Source: UA16 sp042095135
GTDB taxonomy: Bacteria; Bacteroidota; Bacteroidia; Flavobacteriales_D; Sanyastnellaceae
Assembly (NCBI GenBank): GCA_042095135.1
Contig: JBELBV010000003.1
Span: forward strand, 50,646 to 114,645
DNA length: 64,000 bases
Direction of reading: 5' to 3'
Below, in pieces: positions 40,693 through 49,147 of the stretch. The notes under the pieces are model-generated. The model was given only the letters and a program-made list of their open reading frames with translations. It was not told the DNA's origin and ran no database searches. Each line of letters starts with the position of its first letter. The first letter of the stretch is position 1. Both the position numbers and the translations under genes were made by a program.

Positions 40693-41512
40693 CTGCACGC
40701 TTGCGGTAAACGCGTTTGGAGATGAGGATGCTGACCTCGTAGAGCACGAGGACAGGCAAGGAAACCAAAACCTGGCTGGTGACGTCCGGAGGGGTAATCA
40801 AGGCCGATAAAATCAGAATGGCGACCAACGCATGCCGGCGGTACGCTTTGAGCAGAGCGGGCGTTATGAGCCCTGCGCGGCTGAAGAAATAAACCACCAC
40901 GGGCAGCTGGAAGACCAGCCCGGAAGCGAGGGTGATGGAGGCGACCGTTTTCATGTAAGACATCACAGAAATGCGGGATTGCACATCCCCCAATTCGTAA
41001 TTGCCCAGAAATTGCAGCGACAACGGTGCGATTACGTAATACCCAAAGGCAACGCCCAAAAAGAAGAGGACGGAAGAACTGAAGCCGATGCCGCGTGCTG
41101 ATTTTCGCTCGTTCTCTTTCAGCGCAGGCCGCAAGAACAGCCAGCCTTGCCAAAACACCAAGGGGAAAGCCGTGATGAACCCCGCAATGGCCGATACCAA
41201 GATGTGGGTGGTGAAATTGCCCAGCATGGTGGTGTTGATCAGCTCATAATTGATACTATCGACGCACAAGGCTTCACCGGCACCCACCCACTCAGACAGC
41301 TGACACCAAGCACGAAACGTGACAAAATCCACATGACGCGGCCCAAACAACACCACATCGAACAACCAATCCTTGGCCAAAAACAGGCCGATGCCCCCGG
41401 TGACGACAAAAAACGCCGCATAGAAGAGGCGCTTTCGCAGTTCTTCTAAGTGGTCCAAGAAGCCCATTTCGACATCCTGGGTGGGCTGGTCGTCCAGTTG
41501 GTCCAGTGGCAT
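40685..41512 (-). CDS. tatC: Sec-independent protein translocase TatC
   Basis: Receptor subunit of the twin-arginine translocase in the inner membrane. 275 residues and six predicted helices. MGFLDHLEELRKRLFYAAFFVV (about 16-37) is the conserved amphipathic entry segment; RPALKENERKSARGIGFSSSVLFFLGVAFGYYVI and the late FSRAGLITPALLKAYRRHALV are characteristic. An insertion of about 40 residues follows the first helix (FGPRHVDFVTFRAWCQLSEW), as in other Bacteroidota. TatA is not nearby. The ATG lies four bases after a perfect TAATTTTG box in the 15-base gap behind kdsD. Confidence 0.95.
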   Translation of the reverse strand: MPLDQLDDQPTQDVEMGFLDHLEELRKRLFYAAFFVVTGGIGLFLAKDWLFDVVLFGPRHVDFVTFRAWCQLSEWVGAGEALCVDSINYELINTTMLGNFTTHILVSAIAGFITAFPLVFWQGWLFLRPALKENERKSARGIGFSSSVLFFLGVAFGYYVIAPLSLQFLGNYELGDVQSRISVMSYMKTVASITLASGLVFQLPVVVYFFSRAGLITPALLKAYRRHALVAILILSALITPPDVTSQVLVSLPVLVLYEVSILISKRVYRKRADA

Positions 41513-41516
41513 GGGT

Positions 41517-41524
41517 CAAAATTA
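41517..41524 (-). promoter_or_regulatory. -7 box of tatC (leaderless arrangement)
   Basis: Minus strand TAATTTTG, full TAnnTTTG match, exactly four bases before the tatC ATG. The box fills most of the 15 bases between kdsD and tatC. Confidence 0.6.
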
Positions 41525-41527
41525 GCC

Positions 41528-42478
41528 TTAAATGATGCCTTCTTTGATGAGGTCGTGGAGGTGAACCATCCCCGCGTATTCGGCGCCTTTCGTTACGATG
41601 ATTTGCGAAATCGCATGCTGCTCCAAGATATGCAAGGCATGCACGGCAAGGTGTTCCGACTCCAAAGTTTTGGGTGTGGCCGACATGAGGGTAGAAGCCG
41701 TGATGTTGGCGTGCTGAGGGGCCTCGAGATGCCGCCTCAAATCGCCGTCGGTGATGATGCCGACAATGCGGCCTGTTTCGAGAACTGCGGTGGCTCCGCA
41801 CCGTCCTTGGCTCATTTGAAGCACCACTTCGGACAACGTCGAATCCGGTCCCACCTGCGGGGTCCGTTCCGGATCGAGCAGGTCGCCGATGCGCGTGTAC
41901 AACCGCTTGCCCAACGCACCGCCCGGGTGCATTTCAGCAAAGTCTTCGGCTTTGAACCCGCGCGCGTCCATCAAGCACGTGGCGAGTGCATCGCCCATGG
42001 CCATTTGTGCTGCTGTGCTCGACGTCGGCGCCAAGTCCAAGGGGCACGCTTCTTTGGAGACCGTGGTATCCAAGATGTAATCCGCCTGCTGGGCAAGGTG
42101 CGAAGTGCGGTTGCCCACCATGCCGATCAAGGGGATCGAACGGCTCTTGATGAGGGGCGTGAGGGCTTTGATTTCGGGTGAATTTCCGCTTTTGGAAATG
42201 CACAACACAACATCATCGCCTTGGATTAATCCCAAATCGCCGTGGATGGCATCCGCTGCGTGCATAAATACCGCCGGCGTTCCAGTGGAATTGAACGTCG
42301 CCACAAGCTTTTGTGCGATGATGGCGCTTTTTCCGATCCCTGTCATGATGACCCGCCCGGGGCGTTCCAAGATAAGCTGCCCGACGGCCTCGAAGGTTTC
42401 GTCGAGTTGCCCCACCAATTGTGCAATTGCTTGGCTCTCGAGTTTAAGGGTGCGGGTAGCCCGTTCTATCCAATTCAT
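41528..42478 (-). CDS. kdsD: Arabinose-5-phosphate isomerase (KdsD/KpsF family)
   Basis: Converts ribulose-5-phosphate to arabinose-5-phosphate, the first committed step to KDO for LPS. 316 residues. The SIS domain (about 30-180) carries MTGIGKSAIIAQKLVATFNSTGTPAVFMHAADAIHGDLG and CISKSGNSPEI; two CBS domains fill the C-terminal third (TLSEVVLQMSQGRCGATAVLE and TASTLMSATPKTLESEHLAVHALHILEQ). The catalytic residues of the family lie in these SIS segments. Neighbour of tatC and divergent from recQ, a cluster often seen in this phylum. A TATTTTTG box lies seven bases upstream. Confidence 0.95.
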   Translation of the reverse strand: MNWIERATRTLKLESQAIAQLVGQLDETFEAVGQLILERPGRVIMTGIGKSAIIAQKLVATFNSTGTPAVFMHAADAIHGDLGLIQGDDVVLCISKSGNSPEIKALTPLIKSRSIPLIGMVGNRTSHLAQQADYILDTTVSKEACPLDLAPTSSTAAQMAMGDALATCLMDARGFKAEDFAEMHPGGALGKRLYTRIGDLLDPERTPQVGPDSTLSEVVLQMSQGRCGATAVLETGRIVGIITDGDLRRHLEAPQHANITASTLMSATPKTLESEHLAVHALHILEQHAISQIIVTKGAEYAGMVHLHDLIKEGII

Positions 42479-42485
42479 GATGTGC

Positions 42486-42493
42486 CAAAAATA
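42486..42493 (-). promoter_or_regulatory. -7 box of kdsD
   Basis: Minus strand TATTTTTG, full TAnnTTTG match, seven bases before the kdsD ATG at 42478. Confidence 0.5.
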
Positions 42494-42553
42494 AAACCGT
42501 GCATTTCCGCTTCCCGAACGTGGATTGGGCGTCGAGCGAGCGACAAAAGACCG

Positions 42554-42561
42554 TATCTTTA
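42554..42561 (+). promoter_or_regulatory. -7 box candidate of recQ
   Basis: TATCTTTA, seven of eight matches to TAnnTTTG, 56 bases before the recQ ATG. TTG at 42525-42527 could be a -33 element but the 26-base spacer is long. Confidence 0.35.
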
Positions 42562-42617
42562 GTTAGCGCAAAGCTACGCTTTTCGCCCGGCTTCGCCCGG
42601 AACCAAACGTCTGATTG

Positions 42618-44816
42618 ATGAGCACACTAGAACTAACGCCCGCTAAGGCGCTGAAGCATTTTTTTGGATTCGACGAATTCAAAGGGGAGCAAGAGCAAGT
42701 GGTGCAAAGCGTCCTGAACGGAAATGATGCCTTTGTCATCATGCCCACAGGAGGCGGTAAGTCCATGTGCTATCAACTGCCGGCGTTGATGATGGAAGGG
42801 ACAGCCATCGTGGTCTCTCCACTCATCGCTTTGATGAAAAACCAAGTGGATGCTATCCGCGGCCACCACGAGGGGGACTCCATCGCGCATTTTCTCAATT
42901 CCAGCCTATCGAAAGCTGAAGCGACTCAAGTCCGAGAGGATGTCAGCACGGGTTTAACCAAGTTGCTGTACGTCGCCCCGGAGAGCCTCACAAAGGAGGA
43001 GAACATCAATTTCCTGCGCAGCGTGCGAATCAGTTTTGTCGCAGTGGACGAAGCCCACTGCATTTCCGAATGGGGACATGACTTCCGTCCGGAGTACCGG
43101 CGCATTCGCACCATCGTCAATCAAATTGCCGAGGTGCCCATCATCGCTCTCACAGCGACGGCTACGCCAAAAGTTCAAACAGACATCCAGAAAAACTTGG
43201 GCATGAAGGATGCCCGGTTGTTCAAAGCCTCGTTCAACCGCGAGAACCTTTTCTATGAGGTCCGCCCGAAGAAAGATGCACTGAAGCAGATCGTGCGCCA
43301 CGCCAAGACGAATGTTGGCAAGAGCGGCATCGTCTACTGCTTGAGCCGCAAGAAGGTGGAAGAAATCTCCGAAGTGTTGCGTGTCAACGGCATCAAGGCC
43401 TTGGGGTACCATGCCGGAATGGACGCCAATCAGCGCAGCCGCATCCAAGATCAGTTCTTGATGCAAGACGTGGACGTCATTGTGGCGACAATTGCCTTTG
43501 GAATGGGCATCGATAAACCGGACGTCCGGTATGTCATTCACTACGACATGCCGAAATCCTTGGAGAGCTATTACCAAGAGACGGGTCGTGCCGGACGGGA
43601 CGGCGGTGAAGGCTATTGCATTGCATTCTACAGCCACCGGGATATAGAGAAACTGGAGAAATTCCTCCAGGGCAAGCCGCTGGCCGAACAAGAGATTGGA
43701 GCCCAACTCCTGCAGGAAGTGATGGCGTATGCCGAGACGTCGATGAGCCGTCGCAAGTTTCTCCTTCACTACTTTGGGGAGGAGTACGACGAAGCCAACG
43801 GCCCTGGCGCACAGAATTGTGACAACATGACCAACCCACCCAAATTGCGGGACGGTCAGGAAGATGTGCACCTCATTTTGAGTGCCGCCCTCGAACACAA
43901 ACAGACCTTCCGAGCTCCGTTCTACACGGGTATGCTCTGCGGCCAGGAGAACCGTGAAATTCAGGACTACAAAGGCACGACCAGTCCGTTCTGGAAACGG
44001 GGTGCAGAACACGATGAAAAGTATTGGAATGGCATCATCCGGCAAATGCTCGTCCTCGGGTTCTTGCGCAAAGAGGTGGAGACCTTTGGCGTGCTGAAAA
44101 TCACCGATCGCGGCATGGATTTCTTGACCAATCCAAGCCCCGTGATGGTCGCCGAAGAGAGGGATTACTCCGACGTGGATGCCATGGACAGCATGAGCCA
44201 GACGCGTTCTAGCCAAGGCGGAGCCGCCGACGTGAAATTGCGCGACATGCTCAAAGCTTTGCGGAAAGAAGTGGCCGACTCTGAATCGCTTCCCCCGTAT
44301 GTCATTTTCCAAGACGTGAGTTTGGATGAAATGGCCATTCATTACCCGCTCGATGAAGATGAGCTCTTGCGCATCACCGGGGTGGGTTCGGGTAAGGCCA
44401 AGAAATACGGTACACCGTTCCTGAAATTGATCGCAGATTACGTGAAGGAGGAGGGCATCGAACGGGCAGAGGACCTTTTGGTACGTTCGACCAGTGCACG
44501 GTCTTCATCGAAGGTCCACATCATCCAGCGCATCGACCGTCAGATCGAACTTTCTGATATCGCCCGGGACTTGAACTTAAAGCTGGAAGACGTGCTCAAC
44601 GAGATTGAAAACATCGTTTCAGCCGGCACAAAAGTCAATTTGGATTACGTCATCAACAAGACGTTGGACGAGGAGAGCTTAGAAGAACTGTTCGATTTCT
44701 TGAAGGATAGCGAAGACGAGGGATCCGAGGAGTTAATTACCGAATGGAATGATGTGTACAGCGAAGAAGAGTTGCGGATGGCACGCATCAAATTTTTGAG
44801 CGAGTACGCCAACTGA
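42618..44816 (+). CDS. recQ: ATP-dependent DNA helicase RecQ (zinc-cysteine-deficient form)
   Basis: 3'-5' helicase of recombination repair. 732 residues. Helicase motifs: I PTGGGKSMCYQLP (about 41-53), II VDEAHCISEWGHDFRPEY (about 138-155), III ALTATATP, and VI QETGRAGRDG (about 320). The RecQ-C region has SRRKFLLHYFGEEYDE with Ser in place of the first zinc cysteine and only one of the next three cysteines (QNCDNM), so the zinc site is lost. The C-terminus holds an HRDC domain (about 530-610) and a further segment that resembles a helix-turn-helix (LSDIARDLNLKLEDVLNEIE). The ATG at 42618 is preferred to a TTG one codon earlier. Confidence 0.94.
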   Translation: MSTLELTPAKALKHFFGFDEFKGEQEQVVQSVLNGNDAFVIMPTGGGKSMCYQLPALMMEGTAIVVSPLIALMKNQVDAIRGHHEGDSIAHFLNSSLSKAEATQVREDVSTGLTKLLYVAPESLTKEENINFLRSVRISFVAVDEAHCISEWGHDFRPEYRRIRTIVNQIAEVPIIALTATATPKVQTDIQKNLGMKDARLFKASFNRENLFYEVRPKKDALKQIVRHAKTNVGKSGIVYCLSRKKVEEISEVLRVNGIKALGYHAGMDANQRSRIQDQFLMQDVDVIVATIAFGMGIDKPDVRYVIHYDMPKSLESYYQETGRAGRDGGEGYCIAFYSHRDIEKLEKFLQGKPLAEQEIGAQLLQEVMAYAETSMSRRKFLLHYFGEEYDEANGPGAQNCDNMTNPPKLRDGQEDVHLILSAALEHKQTFRAPFYTGMLCGQENREIQDYKGTTSPFWKRGAEHDEKYWNGIIRQMLVLGFLRKEVETFGVLKITDRGMDFLTNPSPVMVAEERDYSDVDAMDSMSQTRSSQGGAADVKLRDMLKALRKEVADSESLPPYVIFQDVSLDEMAIHYPLDEDELLRITGVGSGKAKKYGTPFLKLIADYVKEEGIERAEDLLVRSTSARSSSKVHIIQRIDRQIELSDIARDLNLKLEDVLNEIENIVSAGTKVNLDYVINKTLDEESLEELFDFLKDSEDEGSEELITEWNDVYSEEELRMARIKFLSEYAN

Positions 44817-44821
44817 TATCG

Positions 44822-45208
44822 CTATGGATTCAAGTCATTCCAAGACTTGAAAATCAACCGCCCTGCTGCGAATAGCATGAACAAGCCGAAGACCAACCGG
44901 ACCACGGATGGATTGATGCGAAGGGCCCATTTACTCCCCATCCAAGCGCCGAGGACGAAGGTCAATGCCAATACGCCGGCGTACTCCAGCTGAATTTGTC
45001 CGGCTTTGTAATAGCTCATCACCGCGAGGATTCCGATGGGTGGAATCATCATGGCCAAGGAGGTGCCTTGTGCCATGTGTTGGCTGAGTCCCAGTCCGAA
45101 AACCAGCGCAGGGACAATGATCATACCACCGCCAATGCCCACAAAACCGCTAGCAACGCCCGCGATGAGTCCGATGCAGAGCAACAAAAAGAGGGTTTGG
45201 ATGTCCAT
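44822..45208 (-). CDS. Short TSUP-family (TauE/SafE) membrane protein
   Basis: A 128-residue membrane protein with about four helices. The first is IGLIAGVASGFVGIGGGMIIVPALVF (about 13-38), the signature of the TSUP family of sulfite/anion exporters; the second repeat LGAWMGSKWALRINPSVVRLVFGLFMLFAAGRL is near the C-terminus. It is about half the length of two-repeat members, so it probably works as a dimer. The substrate is unknown. It lies three bases behind the TolB-like gene and five bases from the convergent recQ end. Confidence 0.8.
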   Translation of the reverse strand: MDIQTLFLLLCIGLIAGVASGFVGIGGGMIIVPALVFGLGLSQHMAQGTSLAMMIPPIGILAVMSYYKAGQIQLEYAGVLALTFVLGAWMGSKWALRINPSVVRLVFGLFMLFAAGRLIFKSWNDLNP

Positions 45209-45211
45209 GGC

Positions 45212-48200
45212 TTAGAAATCGAGTTGAAGGCTGAGGTTGAATACACGGTCTTGCCAGCGGCCGTCGTCCACGCCCCAGCTCCAATCGGCTCGCAGCCAAT
45301 ATCCCAGTACTTTGCCTCGGAACCCAAAGCCAGTGCCCCAGATGACCGGCTCACGGTTGTTATCAATGGTGACGGTGATGGGGTTTTGCGTGACGGTGAC
45401 CTGGTTGAAGGTGTTAGCGTTGTCGTAGGGGTGCTTGCCGTTCCAGGCAGAGCCAACGTCGAAGAAGCCCACGCATTGCAAGGTTTGCAGCAGTTCGGTG
45501 TCCACAGGTCGAGCGCTGAGCGTGCTCCAGACAGGAATGCGCAACTCGCTGTTGAAGAGCGCCATGTGCGAGCCGTTTCGCGCGTTGGCATTGAATCCTC
45601 GGAGCGGCGCGAGGCGGGTTTGGTAGGCGTAATTGATGCTGGGATCAATGGGTGACTCGGCGTTGGCAATGAGCGACAAGGTGTTGTCCACGCCGCCTAG
45701 CATGTGCAGGAGCCGTTGTTCACCGATGGACCAATCTGCAGCCAATCGATTGGCCCAAATGACATTGCGCCAAAGCGGCTTGTAGGTCCGGACGTCGAAC
45801 CCGACCGTACCGAAGGTTGATGCTGATGCGTTGGGGTTGACGTAATACTCCGCCCAGATGCGGTAACGCGTGCCCTCAGGAATGTTGATCATCCGCTCCC
45901 GGGTGTTGTCGAAGACGTAGGCCAACAAGGCGCCAGCTTGCCCCGCAAATTCTGTGGGCTTGGTCAAATTGAACGCGTCGGTTGACAAGGGGGTGATGCG
46001 ATCGAGGCGGTACACGCCCTGCAATCGAATGCTCCGCACTTCATCGAAGGCGTACTTCCACTGGCGGCGCAGCATGTGAATGTGGGTCCGAACAAACGTC
46101 TGGTTGTTCTCAATGCCTTGGGTGACGCCCTGCCGCTCGATCATCCAAGCTTTGTCCCATCGGCCTGTCAGATCGGAATAGGCGAACAAGTACCGGCTGT
46201 TTTCTAGGGACCCTGACAAGCGAAATCCGGCCGTGAATCGGCGATTCTCAAACAAATCCGCTACTGAGATCTGAGACAATCCTCCGAGCCCCGGCTGCAC
46301 GGCTATGTTCCCGCTGTAGGCTTGGTAGAAGGTGGAGCCAAATGAGTTGTCCAGTTGGCCTGTGATGGATTCAATGGCATAGTTGAGTCGGTAGTTCCGG
46401 GGTTTCGGCAATTTGAAGGGGACCCAGTCATCGACCGCACCTGCAGCTTCTTCCGCCTCCGTGCTGGGCGCTGTGTCGTCCGAGTTTTCACTTGACCAGG
46501 GGCCGAACGTGTAGTTGCGAAAATCGGCCTCCGTCGGCCCTGGGGTCCAGTCCCAGTCCAACAAGACATCGGAAGCCTCAACGGCGTTTTTACTCCCTGG
46601 AGCGATGTTTTGCCAGTCCTCCTTGTTTTCGGTGGTTTCCACCCAGAACGGATGTCTCGAAAGCCGGAGGGAGAAACCCGCGCTGCTTCGTTCAGGAATC
46701 CACTGGAAATGGGAGGCCGGTTGGTCCAATTTTGCAGCCAGACGCTGTTGCGTAAACCACCGGTAATGGATGGTGGTATCGATGTATGCCACGGCGCTAT
46801 CTCGCCACGAGGTCCATCGTTCCTGCGAACCATCTTCCAGCTCCACGAGGAACGTGACATAATCATCGGATTGGACCTGAGGGAAACGCTCATCGCGTTG
46901 CGGGGTTTCCACCCAATGAATCAGCTGGGGCACATCGTCCGACCATTGCAGCGCAAAAAGATCGTGGTTGGGATTGACGGGTTCACCCAATATGAATTCG
47001 CGATTGAGGTCCGCATTGGGCCGATTGGAAGCGAACCATAGGGTGCTGCCGTCTGCACTGAACACGGGATTCAGGTCGTCGTACGGATCGCTCCACAAGG
47101 CTGTGTGGTTGTTTCCGAGGACTTGATACTGATAGAGGTCAGATTGCCCGTCTTTCACGCCGCTCCACACCATGGATAAGCCGTCGGGAGCGTACGCCAT
47201 CGACAAAATTTTGTCGATGCGGAAGACCTCTTTTTCAACGGATTCAAACGAGGTCAAATCCACCGAAAAAATCAAGTTGCTTGATCCTTGCTCGAGGGCG
47301 TAGGTGAGAACATTGCCGTTCGGGTGCCACGCCATGGCGGGCAGGGTACGGTCTTGGATGCGGTCAATTTTGTGACCATGGCGCCCAACGCGCCGCATGT
47401 CTCCGGTGGTGCGGTCGCCGACCCACACTTCCAATTGCCCGCGTTCGTCCCGGGCCCATGCGTACCGGTTGCCGTCGGGGTGCACCGTCAGCGCTCGGAA
47501 ATCAACATCGGGCCGGATGGGCAGGTCCAACATCCCCGTGTTTTGGCGTGCTTTTCGCCGATCCTTTCGCGTGGCCAAAGAAGGGAAGAGGTCATCGGGT
47601 CCAGCGGCGTCCATGTGGTAGCGGCTCGCCTCCTCCAGCAACAAAGCGAGGTCCATCCCTGTGGCGTATTGAAGGCCTTTTTCGAGGTTGCTCGATACCC
47701 GAACCATGTACAGGGCGTTGGCGATAACGGCCTCGCCGAATACATCGGCGATGTACTTCCATACCCCGTGGCCAACCCACCGAGCTTCTTCACCGGTAGA
47801 TCGATGGGCATGGATGACGTCTCCAGAACGAGCGGCGTCCCAGACGTGCAGGGCTGACTCCGCGGACCACGGTTGAGCGACGTAGCTGTGCAAGCCCGCC
47901 GTAAACCACTCGGGAAAGGAGATGCCGGTGGTGGAGGAACGCAGCGCCTCCTGCCAATTTCCACCATACAGGATTTGGTTGAAGAGCAAGCTCGAGAGGT
48001 TCCGTTTGATGTCTTCTTCGGTGTGTTCCCAAATTCCGTCGGCGTAGACGAACAGCTTCGAACCCACCAGGGTGGCGGTACCACCAATGTTCTGGGCATT
48101 GAGTTGGCCGCTTCCAATGTTGGATTGACGGAATTCGGCTTGCTTGTTGTAAACCAGTACCTGAACGGTGCCTTCAATGTTGCGGTCGTATAGGCCTTCA

Positions 48201-48442
48201 ACTTCCTCTATCCAATTCTTGATTTCTGAGGTGATCCGGTTAGCGTAGGCTTTTCCCCCTTGGTAGTAATAGACCTCTGCACGCGAAGTGGGGATGTACT
48301 GCCATTCAAACGTGCGGTGTTGCACGCGGTTTTTGCCAAACTCCATGTTGGACCCGTCGTAGAACTGGCCCAGGGCAATCGAGGCGGCACAGGCCATAAG
48401 CGCCGAGGAAATGAACCGTATGAAATAGCTTTGCCGCAGCAT
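45212..48442 (-). CDS. TolB-like / outer-membrane barrel protein of Bacteroidota (peptidase-MA-like N-terminus)
   Basis: A 1,076-residue exported protein. Signal peptide: residues about 5-25 (YFIRFISSALMACAASIALGQ). The opening RTFEWQYIPTSRAEVYYYQGG and the following 250 residues match the N-terminal peptidase-MA-like region of a conserved phylum-wide protein, but the HExxH of active enzymes is not seen. PD40/TolB-like propeller repeats follow (IAWHPNGNVLTYALE, MAYAPDGLSMVWSG, NPVFSADGSTLWFASN). The last 350 residues form a barrel of the bacterial-surface-antigen type ending in LQLDF, with the terminal Phe expected for an outer-membrane protein. Function unknown. The ATG at 48442 is preferred to one 12 codons upstream that would overlap the divergent gene. 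Confidence 0.85.
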   Translation of the reverse strand: MLRQSYFIRFISSALMACAASIALGQFYDGSNMEFGKNRVQHRTFEWQYIPTSRAEVYYYQGGKAYANRITSEIKNWIEEVEGLYDRNIEGTVQVLVYNKQAEFRQSNIGSGQLNAQNIGGTATLVGSKLFVYADGIWEHTEEDIKRNLSSLLFNQILYGGNWQEALRSSTTGISFPEWFTAGLHSYVAQPWSAESALHVWDAARSGDVIHAHRSTGEEARWVGHGVWKYIADVFGEAVIANALYMVRVSSNLEKGLQYATGMDLALLLEEASRYHMDAAGPDDLFPSLATRKDRRKARQNTGMLDLPIRPDVDFRALTVHPDGNRYAWARDERGQLEVWVGDRTTGDMRRVGRHGHKIDRIQDRTLPAMAWHPNGNVLTYALEQGSSNLIFSVDLTSFESVEKEVFRIDKILSMAYAPDGLSMVWSGVKDGQSDLYQYQVLGNNHTALWSDPYDDLNPVFSADGSTLWFASNRPNADLNREFILGEPVNPNHDLFALQWSDDVPQLIHWVETPQRDERFPQVQSDDYVTFLVELEDGSQERWTSWRDSAVAYIDTTIHYRWFTQQRLAAKLDQPASHFQWIPERSSAGFSLRLSRHPFWVETTENKEDWQNIAPGSKNAVEASDVLLDWDWTPGPTEADFRNYTFGPWSSENSDDTAPSTEAEEAAGAVDDWVPFKLPKPRNYRLNYAIESITGQLDNSFGSTFYQAYSGNIAVQPGLGGLSQISVADLFENRRFTAGFRLSGSLENSRYLFAYSDLTGRWDKAWMIERQGVTQGIENNQTFVRTHIHMLRRQWKYAFDEVRSIRLQGVYRLDRITPLSTDAFNLTKPTEFAGQAGALLAYVFDNTRERMINIPEGTRYRIWAEYYVNPNASASTFGTVGFDVRTYKPLWRNVIWANRLAADWSIGEQRLLHMLGGVDNTLSLIANAESPIDPSINYAYQTRLAPLRGFNANARNGSHMALFNSELRIPVWSTLSARPVDTELLQTLQCVGFFDVGSAWNGKHPYDNANTFNQVTVTQNPITVTIDNNREPVIWGTGFGFRGKVLGYWLRADWSWGVDDGRWQDRVFNLSLQLDF
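48426..48433 (+). promoter_or_regulatory. -7 box of the glyoxalase-like gene, inside the opposite gene
   Basis: TAGCTTTG, full TAnnTTTG match on the plus strand, located within the first codons of the TolB-like gene and 30 bases before the ATG at 48464. Confidence 0.45.
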
Positions 48443-48448
48443 TCCATT

Positions 48449-48456
48449 CGAAGTTA
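48449..48456 (-). promoter_or_regulatory. -7 box candidate of the TolB-like gene, inside the 5' leader of the opposite gene
   Basis: Minus strand TAACTTCG, seven of eight matches to TAnnTTTG, six bases before the ATG at 48442. Divergent start codons here are only 21 bases apart. Confidence 0.4.
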
Positions 48457-48463
48457 CACCGAG

Positions 48464-49147
48464 ATGATAGAACTCCACACCTTTACCTTCAACCCGTTTT
48501 CAGAGCAGACCTACCTCATTGACCACGGAAACGGCGAGGCGACAGTGGTTGACCCGGGAATGAGCCATTCTGCCGAGCGGGAAACGTTTGCAAACTTTTG
48601 CGCTGAACGGTCCTTGAAGCCGGTGCAGTTGGTGCTGACCCACGCCCATTTGGACCACGTCCAGGGTGCGGGTTGGATCTATGAAAAATGGGGGTTGAAG
48701 CCGCGCTTGCACCCTCTGGATCGGGCGACGTACGAACAAGCTCCGCGGTCAGCGGCGGTCTATGGCGTCCCCATGGATCCGCTGCCTCCGTTGGGTGCTG
48801 ATTTGATTACCAATGAGCCTATCTATTGCGGGCAGGCGGAACTGGAGGTTCGTTTCACGCCGGGTCATGCTCCGGGCCACGTGGTTTTTGTGCACGCTTC
48901 GGGCCAGTGGGTGATCGGCGGGGATGTGTTGTTCCAAGGAAGCATCGGACGAACGGACCTTCCCGGCAGCCATGCACCGGACTTGGTCACCAGCATCGAA
49001 GAACAGTTGTTTACTTTGCCGGATGGGTTTGAGCTGTGGCCGGGTCATGGGCCTTCCACAACAATTGGTGCAGAGAAGGCGGCGAATCCATTTGTCAATG
49101 CAGCAGGTACGGGCATGCTGCAAGCAGAATACCGCAGCGGCCGTTAG
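48464..49147 (+). CDS. MBL-fold hydrolase, glyoxalase II-like
   Basis: A 227-residue metallo-beta-lactamase-fold protein of the YcbL/GloB-like group. Zinc ligands: THAHLDHV (about 57-64), the His in GHAPGHV, the Asp in GGDVLFQGSIGRTDLPGSH, and the His in WPGHGPST. Such enzymes hydrolyse thioesters or persulfides; the substrate is not determined here. The ATG at 48464 gives the family N-terminus (IELHTFTFNPFSEQTYLID). It is divergent from the TolB-like gene with start codons 21 bases apart, and its end overlaps the convergent histidine-kinase gene by four bases. Confidence 0.9.
   Translation: MIELHTFTFNPFSEQTYLIDHGNGEATVVDPGMSHSAERETFANFCAERSLKPVQLVLTHAHLDHVQGAGWIYEKWGLKPRLHPLDRATYEQAPRSAAVYGVPMDPLPPLGADLITNEPIYCGQAELEVRFTPGHAPGHVVFVHASGQWVIGGDVLFQGSIGRTDLPGSHAPDLVTSIEEQLFTLPDGFELWPGHGPSTTIGAEKAANPFVNAAGTGMLQAEYRSGR

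Noticed and set aside
42954..44342. Open frame of 462 codons antisense to recQ
   Set aside because: Shadow of the helicase gene; no family resemblance, no promoter box at its start.
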